The translations under genes were made by a program, and so were the position numbers. Under the pieces are notes generated by a model. That model was given only the letters and a program-made list of their open reading frames with translations, made no database searches and was not told where the DNA came from. From Acidipropionibacterium acidipropionici (GTDB lineage: Bacteria; Actinomycetota; Actinomycetes; Propionibacteriales; Propionibacteriaceae), in assembly GCF_001441165.1 (NCBI RefSeq), contig NZ_CP013126.1, forward strand, positions 2,323,551 through 2,387,550: a stretch of 64,000 bases of DNA, given 5' to 3'. Shown one piece after another: positions 1 to 9,004 of the stretch. Position 1 is the first letter of the stretch. Every line of letters begins with the position of its first letter.

Positions 1-900
1 GAGCTCTGCAAGGCCACGATCCTGTTCCTGCTGGCCGCCTTCATGCGGGAGAAGCTCACCTCGATCGTCCAGACGGTGAGCCTGGCCGGGCTCTCGGCGA
101 TCGGCTTCGCCTTCATCGAGAACGTCATCTACTACGCGCGGGCCGACAACTACGCCCGCATCACCATCGCCGCCGGAGACCCCACCGAGGCGGTCCGCCG
201 GCAGGCCTTCATGCGCGGCGTCGTCACCTCCTTCGGTCACCCCCTGTTCACCACCATGACCGGCATCGGCCTGGCGCTGGGGTTGCGCTCCCGCAGTCGG
301 CTCGTGCGGATCCTCGCCCCGGTCACCGGCTTCCTGGGCGCGGTGATCGGCCACATGGCCTTCAACGGCACCCTGTCGGTCGTCCCGGAGGACCGGCTGA
401 AGATGTACTGGTTCATCGCCCTGGGGGTGGTGGCCTCCATCGTCGTCTTCCTGGTGATCCGGCTGTTCCGTGAGGGCCGGATGGTCCGCAACCGGCTGGG
501 CGACTACGTCGTCATGGGGTGGCTGACGTCGCGCGACCCGATCGTGCTGTCCGCGATGCGGCGCCGCTGGTGGATCGGCTTCGTGGCGCTGTCCTACGGT
601 CTTCGCACCTGGTGGGCGACGCTGGGCTTCATGCGTGCCGCCACCGAGCTGGCCTATCTGCGCGACGCCGAGACCCGCGGCATCGTCGAGGGCGCCGGGG
701 CGCGGCAGAAGGCCCTCCTGGATCGGATCGAGGCACTGCGTCCGCGCGCGGTCACCGAATCGGCGGGCGCCCGTCCGGTCCCTCCCCACCTGCCCTCATG
801 GTGGCCGCGACGCCGCCAGATCGGCGCGGCGGTGCGCGGTTTCGCGCCGCCGCCCTCGGGCTCGCGTCCAGCCGCCTCCTGGGCTCCGCCGCGTCCCTGA
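1..900 (+). CDS. PrsW family intramembrane metalloprotease, 3' part (5' end cut by window)
   Basis: The frame is open from the first base to a TGA at 898-900, giving 299 residues with no start inside the window, so the N-terminus lies upstream. Recognised as PrsW-like (M82 family, integral membrane proteases that cleave membrane substrates such as anti-sigma factors). The first residues, ELCK, look like the end of the EExxK motif; they are followed by FAFIENVIYY (FxxxE motif) and two His-containing segments, FGHPLF and IGHMAFN, all within or next to hydrophobic helices. Four to five membrane segments can be seen up to about residue 190. The last 70 residues are Pro/Arg/Ala-rich and look disordered. 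The substrate cannot be told from the sequence. The neighbouring ssb is separated by 130 bases and probably has its own promoter. Confidence 0.8.
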   Translation, partial: ELCKATILFLLAAFMREKLTSIVQTVSLAGLSAIGFAFIENVIYYARADNYARITIAAGDPTEAVRRQAFMRGVVTSFGHPLFTTMTGIGLALGLRSRSRLVRILAPVTGFLGAVIGHMAFNGTLSVVPEDRLKMYWFIALGVVASIVVFLVIRLFREGRMVRNRLGDYVVMGWLTSRDPIVLSAMRRRWWIGFVALSYGLRTWWATLGFMRAATELAYLRDAETRGIVEGAGARQKALLDRIEALRPRAVTESAGARPVPPHLPSWWPRRRQIGAAVRGFAPPPSGSRPAASWAPPRP

Positions 901-1030
901 CCGGTCCCGCGGGGTTTTCCACAGCTGTGGCCCGAACTCGGGTTCTCGAGAAGTTGTCCACAGATTTCCTTGCAGTCGACAGATCGGCCCCTCCCGCAGC
1001 GATAACTGAGGTGAGAGGGAAGGAGTTGCG

Positions 1031-1545
1031 ATGGACGCGAACATCTCATTCACGGGCAATCTCGGCACCGATGTCGATTTCGTCCGGAAGGACAACTGGT
1101 GCGGGGCACGATTCCGCGTCGCTCAGACCCCGCGGTACATGCGGGACGGGGCGTGGATCGACGGGGAGACCACCTGGCTGTCGGTGCGGGTCAACGGCCG
1201 CCTCGCCGAGAACTGCAAGAACTCGCTCACCAAGGGCGATCCGGTCGTCGTGGTGGGCCGGTTGCGGACCCAGGTGTGGACCACCCCGAAGGGGTGCAGC
1301 GCGAGCAGCAGGTGGTTCAGGCCGTCTCAGTCGGTCACGATCTGCAGCGGGGCAGGAGCCAGATGATCCGGCCGGCCCCGCGTCCCGAGGAGGCGCCGAT
1401 CACCGACCCGACAGGGCGGCTTCCCGACGCCGACCAGGCCGAGGACGCACCGGTACCCGAGGAGACCGGACCGCTCGCCGGGGGTCCCGCGGAGGTCGGC
1501 CAGATGGTCGTCGACCATGAGACGGGGGAGGTGCTGGAAGGCTGA
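1031..1545 (+). pseudogene. ssb: Single-stranded DNA-binding protein paralogue with an apparent one-base deletion
   Basis: An OB-fold SSB begins at ATG 1031, preceded by AAGGAG six bases upstream. Its first ~87 residues are typical: MDANISFTGNLG, then FRVAQTPRYM, WLSVRVNGRLAENC and DPVVVVGRLRTQVWTTP. After TTP the original frame gives 25 residues unlike the family and stops at 1366. The -1 frame resumes the SSB pattern directly (EGVQREQQVVQAVSVGHDL) and runs to 1545. One extra G in the CCCCGAAGGGG tract at 1284-1294 would restore a 171-residue protein. The restored tail is acidic but lacks the usual DDDIPF-type tip, so this is probably a secondary SsbB-like copy rather than the essential SSB. 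A sequencing error, a real inactivating deletion or recoding are all possible. Confidence 0.75.
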
Positions 1546-1558
1546 GATCCTCCGACCT

Positions 1559-1585
1559 GCCCGGGCCGCCGCCGGTGGCCCGGGC
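1559..1585 (+). terminator. Hairpin after ssb
   Basis: Arms at 1559-1570 and 1574-1585 (GCCCGGGCC core, one mismatch, 3-nt loop) lie 13 bases after the ssb stop. There is no U tract, as is common in GC-rich actinobacteria. It probably ends the ssb transcript before ettA. Confidence 0.5.
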
Positions 1586-1713
1586 GGGGCGCGGCTGGCA
1601 TACTGGCCGGGGTCGCCCGGACGGGGGAACGCGGCGACGGTCCAGGTCTTTCCATGTCACAGGTCCGAGTCCACCGGGCCGCGAGTTCAGCACGCCAGCA
1701 ACGAGGAGCGCCG

Positions 1714-3402
1714 ATGGCAGAGTTCATCTACACCATGCACAACGTCCGGAAGGCGGTGGGTGACAACGTCATCCTCGACGACGTCACCCTCTCCTTCTAC
1801 CCCGGGGCCAAGATCGGCGTCGTGGGGCCCAACGGCGCCGGCAAGTCGACCATGCTCAAGCTCATGGCCGGCCTGGACAAGCCCAACAACGGCGACGCCA
1901 ACCTGGCCAAGGGCGCCACGGTCGGCATCCTGCTGCAGGAACCGCCGCTGACCGAGGACAAGACCGTCCTGGAGAACGTCGAGGAGGGAGTCGGCGAGAT
2001 CAAGGCGAAGCTGCGCCGCTTCGACGAGGTGTCGGCCGCGATGGCCGATCCCGACGCCGACTTCGACGCGCTGATGGCCGAGATGGGCGACCTGCAGACC
2101 GAGCTGGACGCCGCCAACGCCTGGGACATCGACGCCCAGCTCGCCCAGGCGATGGACGCACTCCAGTGCCCGCCGCCCGACACCCCCGTCGACGTCCTCT
2201 CCGGTGGCGAGCGGCGCCGGGTGGCGCTGTGCAAGCTGCTGCTCGAGGCCCCCGACCTGCTGCTCCTCGACGAGCCCACCAACCACCTGGATGCCGAGTC
2301 GGTGAACTGGCTGGAGGGCCACCTGCGCTCCTACCCGGGCGCCGTCCTGGCGGTCACCCACGACCGGTACTTCCTGGACACCGTCGCGGAGTGGATCTGC
2401 GAGGTGGACCGCGGCAAGCTGCACCCCTACGAGGGCAACTACTCCACCTACCTGGACACCAAGCGCCAGCGTCTCCAGATCGAGGGCAAGAAGGACGCCA
2501 AGCGAGCCAAGATCCTGGAGCGGGAGCTGGAGTGGGCCCGGTCCTCGCCGAAGGCCCGTCACGCCAAGAACCGGGCTCGCCTGGCCCGCTACGAGGAGCT
2601 GGCGGCCGAGGCCGAGCGCAACCGCAAGATCGACACCGCCGAGATCAACATTCCGCCGGGCCCGCGACTGGGCAATGTGGTGCTGGAGGCCGACAAGCTC
2701 AACAAGGGCTTCGGCGACCGGATCCTCATCAAGGACCTGTCCTTCACCCTGCCCAGGGCCGGCATCGTCGGCGTCATCGGCCCCAACGGGGTCGGCAAGA
2801 CCACCCTGTTCAAGATGATCGTCGGCCAGGAGACCCCCGACTCGGGCACCCTCAAGGTCGGCGACACCGTGAGCTTCTCCTACGTCGACCAGAACCGCGC
2901 CGGCATCGACCCGCAGAAGAACCTGTGGCAGGTCGTCTCCGACGGGCTGGACTACATCAAGGTGGCCAACTTCGAGGTGCCCTCGCGGGCCTACGTGGCC
3001 AGCTTCGGGTTCAAGGGCCCCGACCAGCAGAAGCCGGCCGGGGTGCTGTCGGGCGGTGAGCGCAACAGGCTGAACCTGGCGCTCACCCTCAAGCAGGGCG
3101 GCAACGTGCTGCTGCTCGACGAGCCGACCAACGACCTGGACGTCGAGACCCTCTCCAGCCTCGAGGACGCCCTGTTGGAGTACCCGGGCTGCGCTGTGGC
3201 GATCTCCCACGACCGCTGGTTCCTCGATCGCGTCGCCACCCACATCCTGGCCTGGGAGGGCGAGGACGAGGACGGCGTCCCGCGCTGGTTCTGGTTCGAG
3301 GGCAACTACGCCGACTACGAGGCCAACAAGATCGAGCGCCTCGGACCCGAGGCCGCCCGTCCGCACGCCTCCAAGCACCGCCGCCTCACCCGCGGCGAGT
3401 GA
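1714..3402 (+). CDS. ettA: ABC-F protein EttA, energy-dependent translational throttle
   Basis: Soluble tandem ATPase (562 aa) of the ABC-F family that binds the ribosomal E site and gates entry into elongation according to ATP level. Two nucleotide-binding domains are visible: Walker A GPNGAGKST near residue 38 and GPNGVGKTT near residue 355, signature LSGGERRR and LSGGERNR, and Walker B LLLLDEPTNHLD and LLLDEPTNDLD. There are no membrane segments. The linker between the domains is charged and helical (KAKILERELEW region), as in EttA, and the C-terminus is short. ATG 1714 is chosen because GAGGAG lies 8 bases upstream; an in-frame ATG at 1654 has no such site. Length matches EttA (about 555-560 aa). 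The gene stands alone and ends at a strong terminator. Confidence 0.93.
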   Translation: MAEFIYTMHNVRKAVGDNVILDDVTLSFYPGAKIGVVGPNGAGKSTMLKLMAGLDKPNNGDANLAKGATVGILLQEPPLTEDKTVLENVEEGVGEIKAKLRRFDEVSAAMADPDADFDALMAEMGDLQTELDAANAWDIDAQLAQAMDALQCPPPDTPVDVLSGGERRRVALCKLLLEAPDLLLLDEPTNHLDAESVNWLEGHLRSYPGAVLAVTHDRYFLDTVAEWICEVDRGKLHPYEGNYSTYLDTKRQRLQIEGKKDAKRAKILERELEWARSSPKARHAKNRARLARYEELAAEAERNRKIDTAEINIPPGPRLGNVVLEADKLNKGFGDRILIKDLSFTLPRAGIVGVIGPNGVGKTTLFKMIVGQETPDSGTLKVGDTVSFSYVDQNRAGIDPQKNLWQVVSDGLDYIKVANFEVPSRAYVASFGFKGPDQQKPAGVLSGGERNRLNLALTLKQGGNVLLLDEPTNDLDVETLSSLEDALLEYPGCAVAISHDRWFLDRVATHILAWEGEDEDGVPRWFWFEGNYADYEANKIERLGPEAARPHASKHRRLTRGE

Positions 3403-3418
3403 TCCGGTAGCCGGACCG

Positions 3419-3456
3419 GCGAACGCCCCGCACCCACCAGGGTGCGGGGCGTTCGC
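3419..3456. terminator. Bidirectional terminator between ettA and the FAD/Fe-S oxidoreductase
   Basis: Perfect 17-bp inverted repeat (3419-3435 and 3440-3456, GCGAACGCCCCGCACCC) with a 4-nt ACCA loop. It sits between two convergent genes whose stops are at 3402 and 3471, so it can serve both strands. Confidence 0.85.
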
Positions 3457-3470
3457 CTGCCCCCGCCTGA

Positions 3471-6338
3471 CTAGAGGTGAGCTGCCAGCAACTCCGCCAG
3501 GGTGAGGGCACGGCGTCCGGCAAGGTCCGAGGTCTGACGCCGGCAGGAGAACCCGTCGGCCAGCACGATGGCGCTCGGCCCGGCCTTCTCGATGGCCGGC
3601 AGCAGGTCGTGCTCGGCCACCGCCACCGAGGTCTCGTAGTGGCCGATCTCCACACCGAAGTTGCCCGCGTAGCCGCAGCACCCTCCGACGGTGACGACGT
3701 CGGCCCCCGACGCCTCCAACAGCCGCTGGTCAGGGCCGAATCCGAGGATCGAGGCGTGGTGGCAGTGCGGCTGGGCGACGATGGTGTGCCCGGCCAGGCT
3801 CGGCGGCGTCCACCCGGCGGCCTCCAGCATCTCGGCCATGGTGTGGACGTCCTTCGCGACGGTCTCGGTGCGCGGATCGTCGCCGATCAGCTCGAGGGCG
3901 TCGGAGCGCCACACCGTGGTGCAGGAGGGCTCCAGACCGACGATCGGGATGCCGGCCTCGGCCAGCGGGGCGAGCACATCGAGGGCGGCGCGCAGCTTCT
4001 TGGCCGCGCCGTCGAGCTGGCCGGTGGTGATCCAGGTGAGGCCGCAGCACACGTCGTCGGTGAGCACCTCGGGCTGGTATCCGGCGTCGGCCAGCACCGC
4101 CACGACCGCTCCCAGATCGGCATCCTCGAGCATGTCGGAGAAGGAGTCGACCCAGATGACCACCCGTCCGGCAGGTGCGTCGGTGCCACGGCGTCCAGCC
4201 CTCACCGCATCGGCGGCGGTGGTGGAGTGGTCGGCGTCGACGTGCTTGCGGGCCGCACCACCCGGCCGGAAGGTCGGCAGCGGTCGGCGCTGGTCCACCC
4301 CGGCGACGAACCGGCCCAGGTGCTTGATGCCGGGCACCTTGAGAGCCGCGTTGGCGACTGTGGCCAGGCCGGGCACCGCCGCGATAACCCGCTCCCAGCG
4401 GGGCAGCCAGCCCATCACGTAGTGGGACCGGGGCCGCAGCCTGCCGCGGTACTTCTCGTAGAAGACCCGGGACCGGTAGGAGGCCATGTCGATGCCGGTG
4501 GGGCAGTCGCGGGCGCAACCCTTGCAGGCCAGGCACAGGTCCAGCGCCTCGGCCACCTCGGGAGAGTCCCAACCGTGCACCAGGGTGCCGTTCACCATCT
4601 CCTGGAGCACCTTGGAACGGCCCCGGGTGGAGTCCTTCTCCTCGTGGGTCGCCTGCCAGGAGGGGCACATCACCCCGCCCGAGGCCGAGTTCTCGGCCAC
4701 GCACTTGCCCACCCCGGTGCACTGGTGGACGTCGTGGGCGAACTGCGGATGACTCAGGGTGAGCGGGGACCTGCGGGCGGCGTGCATCCGGATGTCGGCC
4801 TCGACCGGCCGCGGATCGACGAGCACGCCGGGGTTGAGCATGTTGCCGGGATCGAAGATGTCCTTGACCTGGCCGAACAGGGAGATCGCGGCGGGGGAGT
4901 ACATGGCCGGCAGGAGGGCCGAGCGGGCCCGCCCGTCCCCGTGCTCGCCCGATGCCGAGCCGCCGTGCCGGGCGACCAGGGCGGCGGCGTCCTCCACGAA
5001 GGAGCGGTACTGCGCCGGGCCGTCGTCGGCGTCCAGCGGGTAGTCGATGCGGCAGTGGACGCATCCCTCGCCGAAGTGGCCGTAGGGCATGCCGTGCAGC
5101 CCGTGCTCGACGAGCAGGGCCTCGAAGTCGCGCAGGTAGTCGCCCAGCCCGGCGGGCGGCACCGCGGCGTCCTCCCATCCGGCCCAGGCCAGCTTCTCGA
5201 GGCTGACGCCGGCCAGCCCGGCGCCGTCGGAGCGGATCTGCCACAGTGACGCGGCCTCTGCCGCGTCGGCGACGACCCGGCCGTCCAGGCAGCCGGAGGC
5301 GGCGGTCATCTTCTGGGCGCGGGAGGCGACCTCGGCGGCGTCGTCGCCGCGCAGCTCGACGAACATCCATCCGTCGCCCCGCGGCAGCTCGGGGACCGCG
5401 GCCGGCCCTTTGGCCCGGGCCACGACGTCGACGATGCGCCTGTCCATCCCCTCGCAGGCCACCGGACCGAAGGGCAGCAGGGCGGTGACGGCGTCGGCGG
5501 CCTCGGCCATCGTCGGGTAGCCCAGCGCGACGGTGACGCCGTGCGGGGGATCGGCCACCAGCCGGACGGTGGCGCGGGTCACCAGGCCCAGGGTGCCCTC
5601 GGTGCCGCAGATGAAGGCGGGCATGTTGAACCCGTTCTCAGGTGTCAGGTGCTCCAGCTGGTAGCCGGAGACCTGCCGGGAGAAGGTGCCGAACTCGGTG
5701 CGGATGGTGCCCAGGTTGGCCATCGCCAGATCGTTGAGGCGCGACAGCCGCGGATCGGTGGTGCCGCCCGCCTCCAGGTGGATGGTGGAGCCGGCGGCGG
5801 TGAGCAGGTCGGCCTCCGCGACGTTGTCGCAGGTGCGCCCGTAGCCCAGGGCCCGCGGGCCGCAGGCGTTGTTGCCGATCATCCCGCCGATGGTGCAGCG
5901 GGTCGACGTCGACGGGTCGGGCCCGAAGCGCAGCCCATAGGGCTTCCCGGCGGCCTGCAGGGCGGCCTGGACGACGCCGGGGTCGACGACTGCGGTGCGG
6001 GTCTGCGGATCCAGCGAATGAATGGTGTGGAGATGCCGGGCGAGGTCGATCACCAGGCCCTCGCCCACCGCGTTCCCGGCGCAGCTGGTGCCCGCCCCGC
6101 GCCCGGTGACCGGCAGTCCCACCCGGCCAGCGGCGGTCACCAGGGCCGCCACCTCCTCGACGTCGCGGGGATGGGCCACGACCCGTGGCACGACCCGGTA
6201 GATGGAGGCGTCGCTGGAGTACAGCGCCCGGGCGAGGGTCGAGTCGTCCAGGCAGTCGACCGCCCGGGAGTCGGTCCCCGACAGCGCCGCCCTGAACTCG
6301 TCGAGAAGATCGGTGGAGACAGTGGTGGGTGCGGACAT
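3471..6338 (-). CDS. Fused FAD-linked oxidase / 4Fe-4S / CCG-domain oxidoreductase, D-lactate dehydrogenase-like
   Basis: A 955-residue fusion of a GlcD-type FAD oxidase and a GlpC-type Fe-S subunit. In order: PCMH-type FAD domain at about residues 50-230 (GRGAGTSCAGNAV, GGMIGNNACGPRAL); FAD-oxidase C-terminal domain to about 500 (GHFGEGCVHCRID, SGEHGDGRARS); Cys clusters near 540-620, the second being CLACKGCARDCPTG; and two cysteine-rich CCG segments (CCGLTW, CCGYAGN) near the end. Family members oxidise D-lactate or related 2-hydroxy acids and pass electrons to the membrane quinone pool; that fits a lactate-using propionic bacterium, but the substrate is inferred. The ATG at 6338 has no Shine-Dalgarno; CAGACT lies exactly 7 bases upstream, suggesting leaderless expression. 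The MarR gene is 30 bases upstream on the same strand. Confidence 0.85.
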   Translation of the reverse strand: MSAPTTVSTDLLDEFRAALSGTDSRAVDCLDDSTLARALYSSDASIYRVVPRVVAHPRDVEEVAALVTAAGRVGLPVTGRGAGTSCAGNAVGEGLVIDLARHLHTIHSLDPQTRTAVVDPGVVQAALQAAGKPYGLRFGPDPSTSTRCTIGGMIGNNACGPRALGYGRTCDNVAEADLLTAAGSTIHLEAGGTTDPRLSRLNDLAMANLGTIRTEFGTFSRQVSGYQLEHLTPENGFNMPAFICGTEGTLGLVTRATVRLVADPPHGVTVALGYPTMAEAADAVTALLPFGPVACEGMDRRIVDVVARAKGPAAVPELPRGDGWMFVELRGDDAAEVASRAQKMTAASGCLDGRVVADAAEAASLWQIRSDGAGLAGVSLEKLAWAGWEDAAVPPAGLGDYLRDFEALLVEHGLHGMPYGHFGEGCVHCRIDYPLDADDGPAQYRSFVEDAAALVARHGGSASGEHGDGRARSALLPAMYSPAAISLFGQVKDIFDPGNMLNPGVLVDPRPVEADIRMHAARRSPLTLSHPQFAHDVHQCTGVGKCVAENSASGGVMCPSWQATHEEKDSTRGRSKVLQEMVNGTLVHGWDSPEVAEALDLCLACKGCARDCPTGIDMASYRSRVFYEKYRGRLRPRSHYVMGWLPRWERVIAAVPGLATVANAALKVPGIKHLGRFVAGVDQRRPLPTFRPGGAARKHVDADHSTTAADAVRAGRRGTDAPAGRVVIWVDSFSDMLEDADLGAVVAVLADAGYQPEVLTDDVCCGLTWITTGQLDGAAKKLRAALDVLAPLAEAGIPIVGLEPSCTTVWRSDALELIGDDPRTETVAKDVHTMAEMLEAAGWTPPSLAGHTIVAQPHCHHASILGFGPDQRLLEASGADVVTVGGCCGYAGNFGVEIGHYETSVAVAEHDLLPAIEKAGPSAIVLADGFSCRRQTSDLAGRRALTLAELLAAHL

Positions 6339-6351
6339 GCCTGTCAGTCTG
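6339..6351 (-). promoter_or_regulatory. Candidate leaderless -10 element of the FAD/Fe-S oxidoreductase
   Basis: On the minus strand CAGACT (6351-6346) is followed by 7 bases and then the ATG at 6338. This is the spacing expected if transcription begins at the start codon. Confidence 0.45.
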
Positions 6352-6368
6352 GCACGCGGTGCCTCCGG

Positions 6369-6857
6369 TCAGGCCTGATGGTCACTGTCCGGATCGGTGG
6401 CCGCGATCACCGCGGCCATGCTCCGGTCGACCGCCGCCAGGTCCGCCGGCCCGATGGCGTCGATGAAGCTCCGGCGCACCGCGCGGACGTGGTCGGCGGC
6501 CGCCGAGCTCAGCAGTGATGCGCCATTCTCGGTGAGCACGGCCAGCACCCCGCGACGGTCGTGGCGGGCGGTCCGCCGCTGCACCAGGCCCTGGGCCTCC
6601 ATCCGGGAGACGGTATGGGTGAGCCGGGAGCGCGACATGTGGACCAGTTCGGCGAGTTCTCCCATCCGAAGGCGGTGCTCCTCGGCCTCCGCGAGGTTGA
6701 CGAGGACGTCGTACTCGGACAGGCCGAGCCCGTGGGGGCGAAGATCCTCGTCGAGGTACCGGTAGAGCTGGGAGGAGGCGCGCATCCACCGCCGCCAGAC
6801 CTGTTCCTGGCGGGCGTCGAGCCAGGGCGTCTTCTCCTCGGGATCCTCCTGCGGCAT
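6369..6857 (-). CDS. MarR family transcriptional regulator
   Basis: A 162-residue winged-helix regulator. The core LGLSEYDVLVNLAEA, LRMGELAELVHMSRSRLTHTVSRMEAQGLVQR, then a basic wing with the family DxR (ARHDRRGVLAVLT) are all present. Start choice: ATG 6857 is preferred because TAGCAT lies 7 bases upstream, the leaderless spacing seen repeatedly here; an ATG at 6866 and longer in-frame extensions have no supporting signal. It is divergent from the acyl-CoA synthetase operon, whose start is 236 bases away, and lies directly upstream of the FAD/Fe-S oxidoreductase on the same strand. It could therefore control either; the ligand is unknown. A direct repeat overlapping its own promoter suggests autoregulation. 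Confidence 0.85.
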   Translation of the reverse strand: MPQEDPEEKTPWLDARQEQVWRRWMRASSQLYRYLDEDLRPHGLGLSEYDVLVNLAEAEEHRLRMGELAELVHMSRSRLTHTVSRMEAQGLVQRRTARHDRRGVLAVLTENGASLLSSAAADHVRAVRRSFIDAIGPADLAAVDRSMAAVIAATDPDSDHQA

Positions 6858-6887
6858 GGCGGACATGCTAGTGGGAGACCGGACATG
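6858..6887 (-). promoter_or_regulatory. Promoter and possible operator of the MarR gene
   Basis: -10 TAGCAT on the minus strand (6870-6865), 7 bases before ATG 6857. The octamer CGGACATG (plus strand) occurs at 6860-6867 and again at 6880-6887, a 20-base period that puts both copies on the same helix face and overlaps the -10 and start codon. Confidence 0.45.
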
Positions 6888-7093
6888 CCCATGGCAGACA
6901 GGGGAGCGGAGTCCCGGAGGCGGGTTGGGGGGAACTGTCAAGGCCGTCGACCGGGGGTTGTGCGGTCTGGCCAGATGACGGTGTCATAGAGTCGCAACAG
7001 GTTGATCTTCGGTGATCTGGGCCCTGTTGATCGAACCGGACCCGTCATCGTGTCGGGCCCGACGCAACCGAGACGAGACGGGAGGTGGTCCTG

Positions 7094-8959
7094 GTGAGCC
7101 TGCTCGAGGACCTGGAAGACCGGTCGGCGCGCAGCTTCGGGGCGCTGCTGGACCGGCAGGCCGACGAGCACCCGGACCGGATCGCCTTCCTCATCCCGCA
7201 GGGCGACGACGACCGGGAGAACACCTGGGTGCCGATGACCTTCGCCGAGTTCCGCCGCCAGGCCCACGCCGTGGCGGCAGGCCTGCTGGGGCTCGGTCTG
7301 GGGCGCGAGCAGCGGGTGGCGATCATGTCCGGCACCCGCACCGAGTGGATCATCGCCGACATGGGGATCTCCTGCGCCGGAGGGGCGACCACCACCGTCT
7401 ACCCCAACACGAATGCCGAGGAGACCGCATTCATCCTCACCGACTCCGACTCGCAGATCGTCTTCATCGACACCGTCGCGCAGCTGGAGAAGATCCGGTC
7501 GCGCCCAGAGCTGGACGGCCACGTCCGCGCGATCGTCCTCTTCGACGAGTCTGAGCGCACTGAGGCGGCCGGGGGGAGCGTCGACGAGAGGGTCATGTCG
7601 ATGGCCGACCTGATCGCCGACGGTCGACGTCGGCTGGCGGCCAGGCCCGACCTGGTGCGCCGTGTCATCGAGTCGATCCGTCCGACGGATCTGGCCACCC
7701 TCATCTACACCTCCGGCACCACCGGCACCCCCAAGGGCGTCGAGATCGAGCACCACTCCTGGACGTACATGGGTGCCGCCTGGGAGTACAAGGACTTCAT
7801 CCACGGCGACGACGTCCACATGCTGTGGCTGCCGCTGTCCCACGCCTTCGGCAAGTGCCTGCTGGCCATCTGCATCCAGATCGGCGTCACCCAGGCCGTA
7901 GAGGGCCGCATCCCGCGGCTGGTCCGCAGCATCGCAGAGGTGAAGCCCGACGTGATGTGCGGGGTGCCGAGGATTTTCGAGAAGATCCGCGCCGGCGTCA
8001 TGACCCGGGCCCCGCAGGGCCGCCTTCAGAGCAGGATCGCCCACTGGGCCTTCGCCGTGGGCCGCGACTCGCGCCCCTACCGCCTCGAGGGCCGATCCAT
8101 GCCGCCCGCCCTGGCGGCGAAGTACCGGGTGGCCGACCGTCTGGTCTTCTCGACCCTGCGCCGGAGCCTGGGCGGGGTGCGGTTCATGATCTCCGGCGGA
8201 GCCAAGCTGTCCCCACAGGTCCAGGAGTGGTTCTACTCGGCGGGGGTGCCGATCGTGGAGGGCTACGGCGCCACCGAGCTGTGCGCGGTGGCCTTCTTCT
8301 CCGAGCCGAGCACGATCCGCTTCGGCACGGTCGGGCCGGTCTGCCCGGGCTGCGAGGCGAAGCTGGCCGATGACGGCGAGGTGCTCATCAAAGGCCCCAT
8401 CGTGGCGCGCGGCTACCACAACCTCCCCGAGAAGACCGCCGAGACATTCGTCGACGGCTGGTACCGCACCGGTGACATCGGCGAGTTCGACGAGAACGAC
8501 TGCCTGCACATCACCGACCGCAAGACTGACCTCATCAAGACCTCCGGCGGCAAGTACGTGGCCCCGCAGAAGGTGGAGGCGGCGCTGATGGCCAACTGCC
8601 CCTATCTCTCCCAGGCGGTGGCGCTGGGCGAGGGGCACAAGTACATCGTCGCGCTGGTCACCCTCGACCCCGAGAAGCTCTCGCTGTGGGGGAAGCGCCA
8701 CGGGCACCCCGGGGCCGGCTACGCCGAGCTCGCCCGGATGCCCGAGGTCCACGAGTCCATCCAGCACTACGTGGACCGCGCGAACGCCCACCTGGAGCGC
8801 TGGGAGACCGTCAAGAGGTTCGCGATCCTCGACACCGAGCTGGACGACGAGGAGGGGATGGTCACGACCAGCCTCAAGGTGCGCAGGAACGTCGTCGACA
8901 ACCGCTATCGTGACCTGTGGGAGTCCTTGTACGACGCGGACGAGGCTCCCAGGGGTTGA
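7094..8959 (+). CDS. Long-chain acyl-CoA synthetase (AMP-forming), first of two
   Basis: Adenylate-forming enzyme (621 aa) of the FAA1/FadD type that activates a fatty acid with ATP and CoA. The P-loop TLIYTSGTTGTPKG is near residue 205, the A5 segment EGYGATELC near 395, the YRTGDIGEFDEND segment near 455, and TDRKTDLIKTSGGKYVAPQ carries the hinge and the lysine-containing C-terminal motif. The GTG at 7094 is preferred because GGAGG (7081-7085) lies 8 bases upstream; an in-frame GTG at 7085 overlaps that site. It is followed 45 bases later by a closely similar synthetase and then by a thioesterase, so the three probably form one operon for fatty acid activation and release. Confidence 0.9.
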   Translation: MSLLEDLEDRSARSFGALLDRQADEHPDRIAFLIPQGDDDRENTWVPMTFAEFRRQAHAVAAGLLGLGLGREQRVAIMSGTRTEWIIADMGISCAGGATTTVYPNTNAEETAFILTDSDSQIVFIDTVAQLEKIRSRPELDGHVRAIVLFDESERTEAAGGSVDERVMSMADLIADGRRRLAARPDLVRRVIESIRPTDLATLIYTSGTTGTPKGVEIEHHSWTYMGAAWEYKDFIHGDDVHMLWLPLSHAFGKCLLAICIQIGVTQAVEGRIPRLVRSIAEVKPDVMCGVPRIFEKIRAGVMTRAPQGRLQSRIAHWAFAVGRDSRPYRLEGRSMPPALAAKYRVADRLVFSTLRRSLGGVRFMISGGAKLSPQVQEWFYSAGVPIVEGYGATELCAVAFFSEPSTIRFGTVGPVCPGCEAKLADDGEVLIKGPIVARGYHNLPEKTAETFVDGWYRTGDIGEFDENDCLHITDRKTDLIKTSGGKYVAPQKVEAALMANCPYLSQAVALGEGHKYIVALVTLDPEKLSLWGKRHGHPGAGYAELARMPEVHESIQHYVDRANAHLERWETVKRFAILDTELDDEEGMVTTSLKVRRNVVDNRYRDLWESLYDADEAPRG

Positions 8960-9004
8960 GGCTGACAGCTTCATCCGGCAACAGTGGGAAAGGGCGATCC
9001 GGAC

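Noticed and set aside
1284-1294. Programmed ribosomal frameshift in ssb
   Set aside because: CCCCGAAGGGG has no X-XXY-YYZ slippery heptamer and no obvious downstream pseudoknot; a deletion or sequencing error is simpler. Kept only as a possibility.
6966-6975. 10-bp palindrome TCTGGCCAGA upstream of the first acyl-CoA synthetase as a MarR operator
   Set aside because: A single short palindrome in GC-rich DNA is expected by chance and it does not resemble the CGGACATG repeat at the MarR gene.
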